Source of the DNA: Bacillota bacterium
Lineage (GTDB): Bacteria; Bacillota; Sulfobacillia; Sulfobacillales; Sulfobacillaceae
DNA: 6,332 nucleotides
Assembly: GCA_021820675.1 (NCBI GenBank)
Contig: JAKADI010000108.1
Location: forward strand, 1-6,332
Reading direction: 5' to 3'
Part shown: positions 1 to 5,744 of the stretch, piece by piece
Layout of the letters: every line of letters begins with the position of its first letter
How positions within the stretch are numbered: the first letter of the stretch is position 1
The notes under the pieces: generated by a model
The model's input: only the letters and a program-made list of their open reading frames with translations
Told to the model about the DNA's origin: nothing
The model's database searches: none
Translations under genes and position numbers: made by a program

Positions 1-780
1 TCGCTCTTTTTGCCGTTGAAAGTCCTGTGCACTAATTTGTCCTCGCCAAAATGCCGTTTGTAGACGGATCCTATTCCTGAAAATCCGCGAACGGACGAAC
101 ACGATTTGCCCCATTTGGGTTCGGCGAATCGCAAAAAATATTCCGGATCCCGCAAGGACTCCCATCGCCCACTTGATTCCCGCACCGAGTCCGGGATAAA
201 GATGAGATGTCAAGACACGGCCATCTCGCCCTTGGCCAGCGACCTGGCGTGCGACCATGATGGAAAAATCTTCCCCAGCCATAAGGTGCGAGGTCACGTA
301 TTCACTGAACACAGGACTGCCGGCGACAGCGGCAAGATGACCGCGTCCTTGCCAAGCCAAAGCAGGATTCAAGACGGGAGGCAGCGTCAATGGCAAGGGC
401 ACTAACATGGCTAAATGGGTGATGGTGAGATAAGCCGGCAATGCATAATTCTGCATTTGGCCATTCCAAGGCACTTGATAGCGCAAGGCGAAATGACGGT
501 GCCTGGTCTTAACGATAGCGTAGTGACTTCGGACGGAGATCAATCCACCATTGATCGGTTGAATTCCGCTAGCATGCGACAATACGCCGATAACAGCGGT
601 CTGGGGATCACGTTGAAATAGCATTTGCTGGTATATGGCCAAATGCCTGGGAGCAGGTAAAATAATCAGGATTTCGGTAGAGAGCGGGTCTGGGACGCTT
701 TGCGCTTTGGCAACAGCCCTATCTGCCCCTCCCCAAATCATCAGCACCATAACGCCTAATACGGCGATCCTCTGTATCAT
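1..780 (-). CDS. Secreted/membrane-anchored protein of the ccm operon, unknown function (3' end outside window)
   Basis: An uninterrupted frame of 260 codons runs from ATG at 780 to the left edge, so the protein is C-terminally incomplete. I do not recognise a named family. Residues 1-26 look like a signal peptide: MIQR, a hydrophobic stretch at 5-18, then AKA at 24-26 as a signal peptidase I site. Residues 27-200 form an extracytoplasmic, probably beta-rich domain. Residues 202-218 (IKWAMGVLAGSGIFFAI) form a membrane helix, followed by RR and a basic cytoplasmic tail ending RGQISAQDFQRQKER. That tail resembles the short 'G-x-IS-xx-(D/E)-(F/Y)' helical tails of SHOCT or CcmI-like proteins. 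No cysteine occurs in the 260 residues, so it is not a CcmH/CcmG-type thiol oxidoreductase. The start directly follows the stop of the upstream gene (TAAATG), with GGAAAGGGG about 11 nt upstream as ribosome binding site. Co-transcription with ccmE and ccmF suggests a cytochrome c assembly accessory; this is inference. Confidence 0.75.
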   Translation of the reverse strand, partial: MIQRIAVLGVMVLMIWGGADRAVAKAQSVPDPLSTEILIILPAPRHLAIYQQMLFQRDPQTAVIGVLSHASGIQPINGGLISVRSHYAIVKTRHRHFALRYQVPWNGQMQNYALPAYLTITHLAMLVPLPLTLPPVLNPALAWQGRGHLAAVAGSPVFSEYVTSHLMAGEDFSIMVARQVAGQGRDGRVLTSHLYPGLGAGIKWAMGVLAGSGIFFAIRRTQMGQIVFVRSRIFRNRIRLQTAFWRGQISAQDFQRQKER

Positions 781-975
781 TTAGCCGTTGGCCCCTTTCC
801 CGTCCGAAGGGCAGCGCTGTGCAAAACGAGGATGCACCTGGCCACAATCCACGCACAGGGATTTTCGAGTCTGGGTCAAGACTTTTTCCGAAAGCAAGGG
901 AGCCGTGCATACCGGCACGAGTACGAGCAATAACACCGCAAGAGATAATAGAGCAGCTAAAACATCGACCATCAT
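781..975 (-). CDS. Small membrane-anchored zinc-ribbon-like protein of the ccm operon
   Basis: This 64-residue protein has one N-terminal membrane helix (about residues 4-24) followed by a short basic linker (SEKVLTQTRK) and a cysteine-rich end, CVDCGQVHPRFAQRCPSDG (41-59). The pattern is that of a compact zinc ribbon: a first knuckle C41-x2-C44-G, then C55-P-x-D58-G, with Asp where the fourth ligand is usually Cys. His48 is another possible ligand. The positive charges after the helix favour a cytoplasmic C-terminus, unlike CcmH, whose LRCxxC motif faces outward. Its ATG overlaps the ccmF stop by four bases (ATGA), a classical coupling junction, and a second ATG follows immediately. The downstream gene starts right after its TAA. 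It occupies the place where ccmH or ccmI would follow ccmF in classical operons. The function is unknown; a role as assembly partner of CcmF is inference. Being short it could in principle be spurious, but the overlaps on both sides and the cysteine motif argue for a real gene. Confidence 0.75.
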   Translation of the reverse strand: MMVDVLAALLSLAVLLLVLVPVCTAPLLSEKVLTQTRKSLCVDCGQVHPRFAQRCPSDGKGANG

Positions 976-2993
976 AGCGGATCCCGCCCTTCTAATCCAG
1001 ATGACCCAACGGTTACGGCAGGGGTATCAGCTATGCGATAGGGCCGTTTTCGGTCTTTTCCATGCTGTGCGGCTAAGGTCCATAACGTCGCCACAATCAA
1101 CAAATACATCCCCGTCCAAATCCATCGCACCAACGGGTTAACAAAAATCCGGAGTGTCGCCCCGTTATGTCCTGGACTGCCCTCTAAGACGCAATACAGA
1201 TCATTAAGCCAGGTTCCATGAATCGCCACCTGAGCCACCGGCTCAGCAGACCCCGGGAAAAATGCTAACCCGGGCTTTTCTTGAAAATGGCGATGGCCGT
1301 CTTGAACCGACAAATTGGCTTGAATTACCTGATAACCGGATTCTAAGGACATTGAGAGCCCTTGATAAGCGATATGGTATCCCGACACGGTGATACTCTG
1401 ACGCGGCATTAACGTTTTGGTCACCTTGACATTGTTGGTGTGAGATCCCGCCACCCCTAACACGATGACTAAGAACGCCATATGGGCCAAATATCCGCCG
1501 TAAAGACGGCGATTATAGGTTAAGGCATGAAAAATCGCTCGAGTCCAATGAATATTGTGGGTCTTTTGGCGGTTCTTTGCCGCACTGAAGAATCTCCGCA
1601 GCATGGACGTCCCGCTGAATACCGCGACACCAACGACTGTTAGGGTCAAGGGCGTACGCACACCACAGATATAAACCGCCAGCATGGTGCCCATCGATAG
1701 ACTTAAAGGAATTTTAAATGCTGGGAGAAAGCTTCCCCTGCGGGTGCGCTGCCAACCGGCAGCCGGCATGACACCTAATAGAAATCCCAGCATGATAAAT
1801 AGCGGTACGGTCAGCCGATTGAAAAATTGTTTGGTGAGAACGACCGCAGTTCCCGTAAAGAACTGAGATAACACGGGGTAGAAGGTGCCGATGAGAACAA
1901 CCACGGCGATCGACGTAAAGAGGATATTGCCGAGCCAATAAAGGCTTTCTTTTGATACGGTTAAGTCTTCTCCTCTCCCGTCTCGCAACAGATCCCGTCT
2001 CGACAGAAATATGAATAACACCCCTATCACAACGATCAGCAGCAAGCACAAGAAATATGGGCCGACACCCGTTCTGGTGAAAGAATGCACCGAATTCTTC
2101 AACACACCGCTGCGGGTGATATAGGTTCCCACCAAGGTCATAAGAAAACTGCCAACCCCTAAGACCGCGGTCCAGAGTCGAAGAATGCCCCGTTTTTCTT
2201 GGGCTTGAAGGGAATGGAGAAAAGCGGTTGCCAAAAGCCAGGGCATAAGCGAGGCATTTTCCACCGGATCCCATTCCCAATATCCTCCCCAGCCGAGTTC
2301 CATGTAAGCCCACATCCCGCCCAAAACAATGGCCATGGATAAGAACATCCACGCAAATAGAGTCCAACGTCTCACCACCCCAATCCAGTCGGCAAGGGGC
2401 GCACGCGTCCATAGTCCGGCGAGTAGGTATGCTCCCGGAACCGCCATCCCAATGAGTCCGATATACATGGTGGGTGGATGAATACTCATAACCACATTTT
2501 GTAACAGCGGATCCAACCCGGTCCCGTTTTGGGGACTACCGGGCACCAGACGAAAAGGGTCCACAACAAGATTAGACATAAACGTAAAAAACAGCAGCAG
2601 ACTCGCCAAATAGAGCAGGGTCACGGAACCCAACTCCTTTTTATCATGCCCCGCCACACTCACGACGGCAGTATAAAGAGATAAGATCCACCCCCAAAAG
2701 AGGACCGAACCGGAATTTCCTCCCCACAAAGCCCCAATTTTATAAAGAAGCGGCAGAGCTCTGTCGGAGTGATTGTACACGGCTTGTACGGCGTAATCCC
2801 CTGTCAAGAGTAAATATTCTAAAGCCAAGACAGCCATGGTAAGCGAGAGAGCCGCAGCGAAAACGGCTCCCCGAACACTATGGGCAAGTCGCGTACTGCA
2901 GGAGTACCGGTTCCAGATCCCTAAAACGACGACATATAAAGAATTACCGCCAGCCAGAAACAGCGCGTATCGCCCAAGTTCCGGCATAGTCAC
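972..2993 (-). CDS. ccmF: Cytochrome c haem lyase subunit CcmF
   Basis: CcmF is the polytopic membrane protein of System I that receives haem from CcmE and attaches it to the CxxCH motif of apocytochrome c on the outer face of the membrane. The 673 residues match the usual family length. Visible hallmarks are the WWD haem-handling motif (WGGYWEWDPVEN, 235-246) and the conserved histidines His172 (SIHPPTMY), His260 (FLHSLQ), His303 (SVHSF) and His504 (GGYLAHM). These match the positions of the four histidines known in E. coli CcmF. There are more than ten hydrophobic segments, a soluble domain at about 515-620 and a last membrane helix at 622-642. The start is GTG at 2993, with AAGGAG ten bases upstream; an in-frame ATG at 2987 would also work but lies 16 bases from that site. 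Only six bases separate it from ccmE. No frameshift or missing key residue is seen. Confidence 0.97.
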   Translation of the reverse strand: MTMPELGRYALFLAGGNSLYVVVLGIWNRYSCSTRLAHSVRGAVFAAALSLTMAVLALEYLLLTGDYAVQAVYNHSDRALPLLYKIGALWGGNSGSVLFWGWILSLYTAVVSVAGHDKKELGSVTLLYLASLLLFFTFMSNLVVDPFRLVPGSPQNGTGLDPLLQNVVMSIHPPTMYIGLIGMAVPGAYLLAGLWTRAPLADWIGVVRRWTLFAWMFLSMAIVLGGMWAYMELGWGGYWEWDPVENASLMPWLLATAFLHSLQAQEKRGILRLWTAVLGVGSFLMTLVGTYITRSGVLKNSVHSFTRTGVGPYFLCLLLIVVIGVLFIFLSRRDLLRDGRGEDLTVSKESLYWLGNILFTSIAVVVLIGTFYPVLSQFFTGTAVVLTKQFFNRLTVPLFIMLGFLLGVMPAAGWQRTRRGSFLPAFKIPLSLSMGTMLAVYICGVRTPLTLTVVGVAVFSGTSMLRRFFSAAKNRQKTHNIHWTRAIFHALTYNRRLYGGYLAHMAFLVIVLGVAGSHTNNVKVTKTLMPRQSITVSGYHIAYQGLSMSLESGYQVIQANLSVQDGHRHFQEKPGLAFFPGSAEPVAQVAIHGTWLNDLYCVLEGSPGHNGATLRIFVNPLVRWIWTGMYLLIVATLWTLAAQHGKDRKRPYRIADTPAVTVGSSGLEGRDPL

Positions 2994-2999
2994 GGGGTC

Positions 3000-3398
3000 T
3001 CATCTCCTTGCTGTAGGGGCTGCGGAATAGTGGTTCGGACATTGAATCTCTAATTTTTGTGCCTTGAAAACATCCCCGTCCATATGCCCTTTGACAATGG
3101 CCTGGGCGTTTTTAAATTGCTCACTGGGCATAGATCCTCTGTACAGAGTGGGCAACTTTATGCCATCCGATACCAAATTGAACCGTAACGTACTCGTCTG
3201 AGGATCATAGGTCACACTATTCGATTCCAAGGTCCCCTGAACCCGGACGGTATGATCAGCTATCCGCCGAATTTGAGCCTTATATTGTCTGACGGTGAGA
3301 AAATAATGGGAAAAGTTGTGCGCCCCTTGCGTCAACAAGTAAGTCAGGGATATGGCAATCACACTACTGCCCACATATAACTTGCGCCTGTTTGTCAT
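3000..3398 (-). CDS. ccmE: Cytochrome c maturation haem chaperone CcmE, cysteine (CxxxY) variant
   Basis: CcmE is a membrane-anchored haem chaperone that binds haem covalently outside the membrane and hands it to CcmF. From ATG 3398 the protein has 132 residues: a basic start (MTNRRK), an N-terminal membrane anchor (about 7-24), then an OB-fold beta domain with the family pattern VRVQGTLESNSVTYD ... LRFNLVSDG ... LYRGSMPSEQFKNAQAIVKG ... VFKAQKLEIQ. The haem-binding site is CPNHY (Cys120 and Tyr124), that is CxxxY in place of the usual HxxxY. The CxxxY form is known from archaea and Desulfovibrio, in System I variants that lack CcmH. The start is uncertain. ATG 3398 gives the usual 'MxxRRK' beginning, but AGGTGG lies 14 bases upstream of it. 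TTG at 3404 is spaced 8 bases from the same site, and GTG at 3416 would add six residues. The last codons contain the ribosome binding site of ccmF. Confidence 0.95.
   Translation of the reverse strand: MTNRRKLYVGSSVIAISLTYLLTQGAHNFSHYFLTVRQYKAQIRRIADHTVRVQGTLESNSVTYDPQTSTLRFNLVSDGIKLPTLYRGSMPSEQFKNAQAIVKGHMDGDVFKAQKLEIQCPNHYSAAPTARR
3004..3009 (-). promoter_or_regulatory. Ribosome binding site of ccmF inside the end of ccmE
   Basis: On the minus strand AAGGAG lies in the last sense codons of ccmE (AGG AGA then TGA) and ten bases before the GTG start of ccmF. This spacing favours GTG 2993 over ATG 2987 and suggests that ribosomes finishing ccmE re-start at ccmF. Confidence 0.7.
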
Positions 3399-3438
3399 AG
3401 CCAATATCGTTGCCACCTGTCTCGCCGGTTGTATTTCT

Positions 3439-3470
3439 TATCATGTTGCGCAAGTCAAGCGAACATGATA
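3439..3470. repeat. Perfect 9-bp inverted repeat between ccmE and tRNA-Leu(CAG)
   Basis: TATCATGTT (3439-3447) and AACATGATA (3462-3470) are perfect reverse complements separated by 14 bases. The symmetry continues through CGC/GCG if one base is bulged. The right arm supplies the TG-A-TA part of an extended -10 box for the tRNA gene; the left arm offers the same ATGATA on the other strand towards ccmE. It may be an operator for a dimeric regulator or simply two mirror-image promoter elements. Confidence 0.6.
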
Positions 3471-3474
3471 CACT
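3446..3474 (+). promoter_or_regulatory. Probable extended -10 promoter of tRNA-Leu(CAG)
   Basis: TTGCGC (3446-3451) is followed after 17 bases by TACACT (3469-3474), which is preceded by TG-A to give an extended -10 element. Transcription would start near 3481, about 23 bases before the tRNA. The -35 match is weak (3 of 6). A TTGACT at 3458-3453 on the minus strand could serve ccmE in the other direction, but no good -10 lies at normal spacing from it. Confidence 0.45.
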
Positions 3475-3503
3475 ACATTTTGCACGTCACGCATGTTGAC
3501 GTT

Positions 3504-3590
3504 GCCGAAGTGGTGGAATCGGCAGACACGCGGTGTTCAGGGCGCCGTGAGCAATAGCTCGTGTGGGTTCAAATCCCACCTTCGGCACCA
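3504..3590 (+). tRNA. tRNA-Leu (anticodon CAG)
   Basis: The sequence folds as a class II tRNA. The acceptor stem is GCCGAAG (3504-3510) with CTTCGGC (3580-3586), then discriminator A and an encoded CCA at 3588-3590. The anticodon stem CGGTG/CGCCG (3531-3535 and 3543-3547) closes the loop TTCAGGG with anticodon CAG at 3538-3540, which reads CUG codons. A long variable arm (GAGC-AATA-GCTC) and the T arm GTGGG-TTCAAAT-CCCAC complete the leucine-type structure. It is divergent from the ccm operon. Confidence 0.97.
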
Positions 3591-3653
3591 TAAAGTTTTT
3601 GGGTAACATTGTTACAACTTCTCTTGGGGTAGTCCGCGGGAAATCGATCCGAC

Positions 3654-3697
3654 AAAAGACCCGACACCACGTCACGATGATAAATGGGGTCTTTTTT
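3654..3697 (+). terminator. Probable rho-independent terminator after tRNA-Leu(CAG)
   Basis: AAAAGACCC (3654-3662) pairs over nine bases with GGGTCTTTT (3687-3695), with a 24-base loop, and the right arm runs into a stretch of six T. The loop is longer than usual. It lies about 64 bases beyond the tRNA 3' end and no other gene is near for it to serve. Confidence 0.6.
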
Positions 3698-4223
3698 GTG
3701 TGCCGTATTATCTATCCATTTCGCCTCGAGGTTCGGCGACATTAAGATTTCTTCGGAAACGAGCACTAGAATTGGGCTATTGATAGGCGTGGTTTCCCCA
3801 TATTTTCCCTAGTCCGTTATCAACGCCCCCTTTCGGATGCGCCACACTCAACGTACATGAAAAACGCGTCTGAAACCTCACGATCTTTTGGGGAACGGAC
3901 GACAACGCGCGAGGAATCTGCGTCGGCGAAAAACTCTTGCGGCCTTCTGGAATTTTATGTTAAATAGAATTATTGGTTGTGCACATCTTTCGGGAACACG
4001 TGATCATGGCCCGAAAAGTTGCTAACTGCCACCAAAATTGGTGTTGAGCGTCTAAACACCGTCTACTATTTGTAAACGCCCATTTAAGCGGTTACGTTCC
4101 CGTGATTCGAGGAGTTCTCAAAGGCTTCTGTCTCATGATCGGCCATGAAAGGGCCAGGGTTTATTTTGGCAAGGACAATCGCCGCATTAACCGTATAGGA
4201 TTATCCACCTACGCAACGAGACT
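3698..4223. other. Stretch without a recognisable gene
   Basis: About 525 bases with stop codons in all frames and no open frame carrying a recognisable protein motif. It contains several hairpins: TTGATA/TATCAA at 3780-3785 and 3818-3823, TTTCGGG/CCCGAAA at 3988-3994 and 4010-4016, and the overlapping pair at 4030-4060 listed separately. TAGAAT at 3965-3970 resembles a -10 box, but no -35 lies at suitable spacing. The promoter of the following gene must lie here, although I cannot place it with confidence. Confidence 0.5.
4030..4060 (+). repeat. Two mutually exclusive hairpins
   Basis: CACCAA (4030-4035) can pair with TTGGTG (4038-4043). The overlapping GGTGTT (4040-4045) can pair instead with AACACC (4055-4060). 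The two hairpins share the GGTG segment, so only one can form at a time. This is the geometry of an attenuator-like switch, but no T-run or ribosome binding site is attached, so chance remains likely. Confidence 0.35.
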
Positions 4224-4234
4224 GGAGGATAGCT

Positions 4235-4837
4235 ATGGTCAACCGTCCCTCTGAACCCCCATATGATGAACGCGTCAGGTCAATCGACGAGCAAATTGCC
4301 CACCTTATTTCCCAACGCGAACAGATTTCCAATGGCCATCCCGGGGTTCCTTGCCCAGTGTATCTGGATGAATGGGCCGAGAAATTCCACGTGCCGATGT
4401 CCGCTTTACGGCAAACTTTTTTCGCGCTCTATTACTGGCATGAATCCCAACGACGGTTAGAACCCGCTCAATTCTTGCGTTTGGTGCCTGTAGGACGCCA
4501 TCAAAATCATGGCAACCTTCAGGTCATCATTCCTTATGTCCTACAATACGCTAATTGCAGTGTCATAAAAGTCGAGTTACACGGTGCTTGCATTACAACG
4601 GGAATCGACGTGGAACTCATGCTCATCATTAATGGCTATGATTGCCATCCACACAGGGGAGAGGTAGACCGGTACTACGCTGCGTTACATTTCGTGGTCA
4701 CGCCCATCATTCCAGACGATATGATGCCGAAATTGCCCATGACCGTCACCTTTGAGTCACATTTGACACCGCCAATTGAAGAGGAAAAACCGGTGATCAT
4801 TCCCTACACCACCGTAAGGTTTGATTCCGGGGATTAA
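4235..4837 (+). CDS. Conserved-looking hypothetical protein with chorismate-mutase-like N-terminal helix
   Basis: This 200-residue soluble protein has no signal peptide or membrane helix. Its start is well supported by GGAGG at 4224-4228, six bases before ATG. Residues 11-33 (DERVRSIDEQIAHLISQREQ) form an amphipathic helix of the type 'R-x-ID-x-QIxxLIxxR', resembling the first helix of AroQ-type chorismate mutases. The rest of that fold and its catalytic residues are not visible, so I do not call it one. A short segment follows (HPGVPCPVYLDEWAEKFHVP, 35-54) that resembles N-termini of unnamed Firmicutes proteins with 'GxPGxP...EEWA'. Residues 90-200 are beta-rich with four cysteines overall (40, 108, 119, 137), not arranged as a metal site. 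It stands alone between the tRNA-Leu genes. Its stop codon shares the palindrome TTAA (4834-4837) with the end of the opposing dehydrogenase remnant. The function is unknown. Confidence 0.85.
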   Translation: MVNRPSEPPYDERVRSIDEQIAHLISQREQISNGHPGVPCPVYLDEWAEKFHVPMSALRQTFFALYYWHESQRRLEPAQFLRLVPVGRHQNHGNLQVIIPYVLQYANCSVIKVELHGACITTGIDVELMLIINGYDCHPHRGEVDRYYAALHFVVTPIIPDDMMPKLPMTVTFESHLTPPIEEEKPVIIPYTTVRFDSGD

Positions 4838-5140
4838 GGTGGTGCGAAGGAGTCCTCCCGCCAAGGAACTTCGCCACGTAGCGCTAGAATTCGTCTTCCC
4901 ACGATCCAAGGAGAAACTGACGAACCGATATCCTCAACAACCCCAACTCCCTCATACGGTACTGTAGGCAGTGATATTCGATGAGGGTAAACCCCTAGGA
5001 TGGGAAGTCGAGCGGAAGGGTTAATGAGACGGGCTTTCATCCGCACAACAACTTCGCCTGTATAAGGAATCGGAATGTCTGTCCTTATATATAATCTCCA
5101 ACACATCTATTGGCTCACCAAAGACGGCAAATTGTATCAC
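4834..5140 (-). pseudogene. Remnant of a zinc-type alcohol dehydrogenase / quinone oxidoreductase (MDR family), N-terminal domain only
   Basis: Read from GTG 5140 the minus strand encodes MIQFAVFGEPIDVLEIIYKD, a typical MDR start. It then continues in another frame as DIPIPYTGEVVVRMKARLIN, followed by PSARLPILGVYPHRISLP, TVPYEGVGVVEDIG, VGRRILALRGE and a corrupted PWREDSFAPP before TAA. This is the GroES-like N-terminal domain of MDR enzymes, which reduce or oxidise alcohols, aldehydes or quinones with NAD(P)H. Three lesions are visible. A tandem GACAGACA (5076-5083) causes the frameshift: deleting one GACA restores KDIPIP. The glycine of the usual PGYEG is missing (VPYEG). The whole nucleotide-binding and C-terminal part, about two thirds of the roughly 320-residue family length, is absent. 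The remnant stops where the opposing 200-residue gene ends, so loss of the 3' part probably accompanied arrival of that segment. Only a short frameshifted piece could be translated. Confidence 0.75.
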
Positions 5141-5263
5141 CCGATTTTGCCAGTGAATACGCTCTCGAAAATGGTCCTAAGGAAGATCTCCTCCAAACCA
5201 TTTTTTCCCATAAGCCCCACCTTTGGTGCCATATATAGATTTCAAGTCGCATCCACAGCGCAG

Positions 5264-5293
5264 TTGCTTATGGTGAGACCCATGTAGTATAAT
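5264..5293 (+). promoter_or_regulatory. Possible promoter upstream of tRNA-Leu(GAG)
   Basis: A perfect -10 hexamer TATAAT (5288-5293) is preceded after 18 bases by TTGCTT (5264-5269, 3 of 6 matches to the -35 consensus). Transcription from about 5300 would reach the tRNA after a leader of roughly 110 bases. No better promoter was seen nearer the tRNA. Nothing else recognisable lies between 5141 and 5408. Confidence 0.4.
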
Positions 5294-5408
5294 CATATCG
5301 TTGCCGAAAACCTTTAGGTCTTAATAGTTTATCGACAATGTTTTGATAGCGGACAGTGTTAAAAGATTGTACATTTCGGATGCTTTTTTCTTTACCACCA
5401 TAGAATTT

Positions 5409-5493
5409 GTCGGGATGGCGGAACTGGCAGACGCTTACGTTTGAGGGGCGTATGGAGCAATCCGTGGGGGTTCGAGTCCCCCTCCCGACACCA
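5409..5493 (+). tRNA. tRNA-Leu (anticodon GAG)
   Basis: Acceptor stem GTCGGGA (5409-5415) pairs with TCCCGAC (5483-5489), followed by discriminator A and encoded CCA (5491-5493). The anticodon stem TACGT/GCGTA encloses the loop TTGAGGG with anticodon GAG at 5443-5445, reading CUC and CUU codons. The variable arm is shorter than in the other leucine tRNA (GGA-GCAA-TCC), and the T arm is GGGGG-TTCGAGT-CCCCC. The gene lies about 1.8 kb downstream of tRNA-Leu(CAG), on the same strand. Confidence 0.97.
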
Positions 5494-5507
5494 CAATTTG
5501 ATCAATG

Positions 5508-5547
5508 CACGCACGGCTTAAATTTACAAGTTAGAGCGTGTTTTTTT
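5508..5547 (+). terminator. Probable terminator after tRNA-Leu(GAG)
   Basis: CACGC (5508-5512) pairs with GCGTG (5536-5540), immediately followed by seven T. The intervening CTT/AAG can extend the structure. The outer stem is only five base pairs, so strength is uncertain, but the position just beyond the tRNA fits. Confidence 0.5.
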
Positions 5548-5593
5548 ATTTCCCTGAAGTTGCCCAGACAAGTCCTTTATAGGTACAATTCTT

Positions 5594-5744
5594 AGCCAAA
5601 ATGTCCTTCAATATGTTGATTTGCATTGATAGCGGTCGGCAAGCGGGAGTTAGGCGTGTTCTACCTTTGTCCCCGTAGTGCGGTTGCCAATTTCTTCGAA
5701 CATTTACTGGTCCAGTGTAAGGGAGATGCCAACAAGCGAGGCAT
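5594..5744 (-). pseudogene. Possible relic of an ISAzo13-type transposase
   Basis: One minus-strand frame reads RLLASPLHWTSKCSKKLATA followed by LRGQR, then TAG. This resembles the conserved 'SPLRWTSKS-x-RKLA-x-AL-x-x-QG' block of ISAzo13 family transposases. About ten codons past that stop, in the same frame, comes INANQHIEGHFG, resembling the next family block 'LQANRKT-x-EG'. The distance between the blocks is about eight codons shorter than usual, and the in-frame stop confirms that the copy cannot work. Neither the N-terminal part nor the catalytic DDE residues are recognisable around it. The call rests on two short remembered motifs, so it is tentative. Confidence 0.4.

Noticed and set aside
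719..910. 63-codon minus-strand frame across the junction of the zinc-ribbon and secreted-protein genes
   Set aside because: It is out of frame with both neighbours, which have signal/membrane features and coupled junctions.
781..975. Calling the 64-residue gene ccmH
   Set aside because: The LRCxxC motif and following domain of CcmH are absent, and the predicted orientation places the cysteines inside the cell.
106..1141. Plus-strand open frames opposite the left-hand genes (106-405, 415-621, 788-1141)
   Set aside because: They lie antisense to the continuous minus-strand reading frames of the ccm operon and have no recognisable product or ribosome binding site.
1714..2412. 232-codon open frame on the minus strand inside ccmF, in a different frame
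   Set aside because: It lies wholly within ccmF, whose own frame carries all the family motifs; the alternative translation shows no domain and has an arginine/histidine-rich shadow composition.
3603..3615. Palindrome GTAACATTGTTAC after the tRNA-Leu(CAG) gene as a terminator
   Set aside because: The loop would be a single base and no T-run follows; the hairpin at 3654-3697 fits better.
3487..3766. Short open frames on both strands over and just after tRNA-Leu(CAG)
   Set aside because: They overlap the tRNA and its terminator and encode tRNA-derived sequence.
4136..4255. Small plus-strand frame starting MIGHERARVYFGKDNRR and overlapping the start of the 200-residue gene
   Set aside because: No ribosome binding site precedes it, it shows no known motif, and its end overlaps a well-supported start in another frame.
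4235..4837. Calling the 200-residue protein a chorismate mutase
   Set aside because: Only the first-helix pattern is similar; the other helices and catalytic residues are missing.
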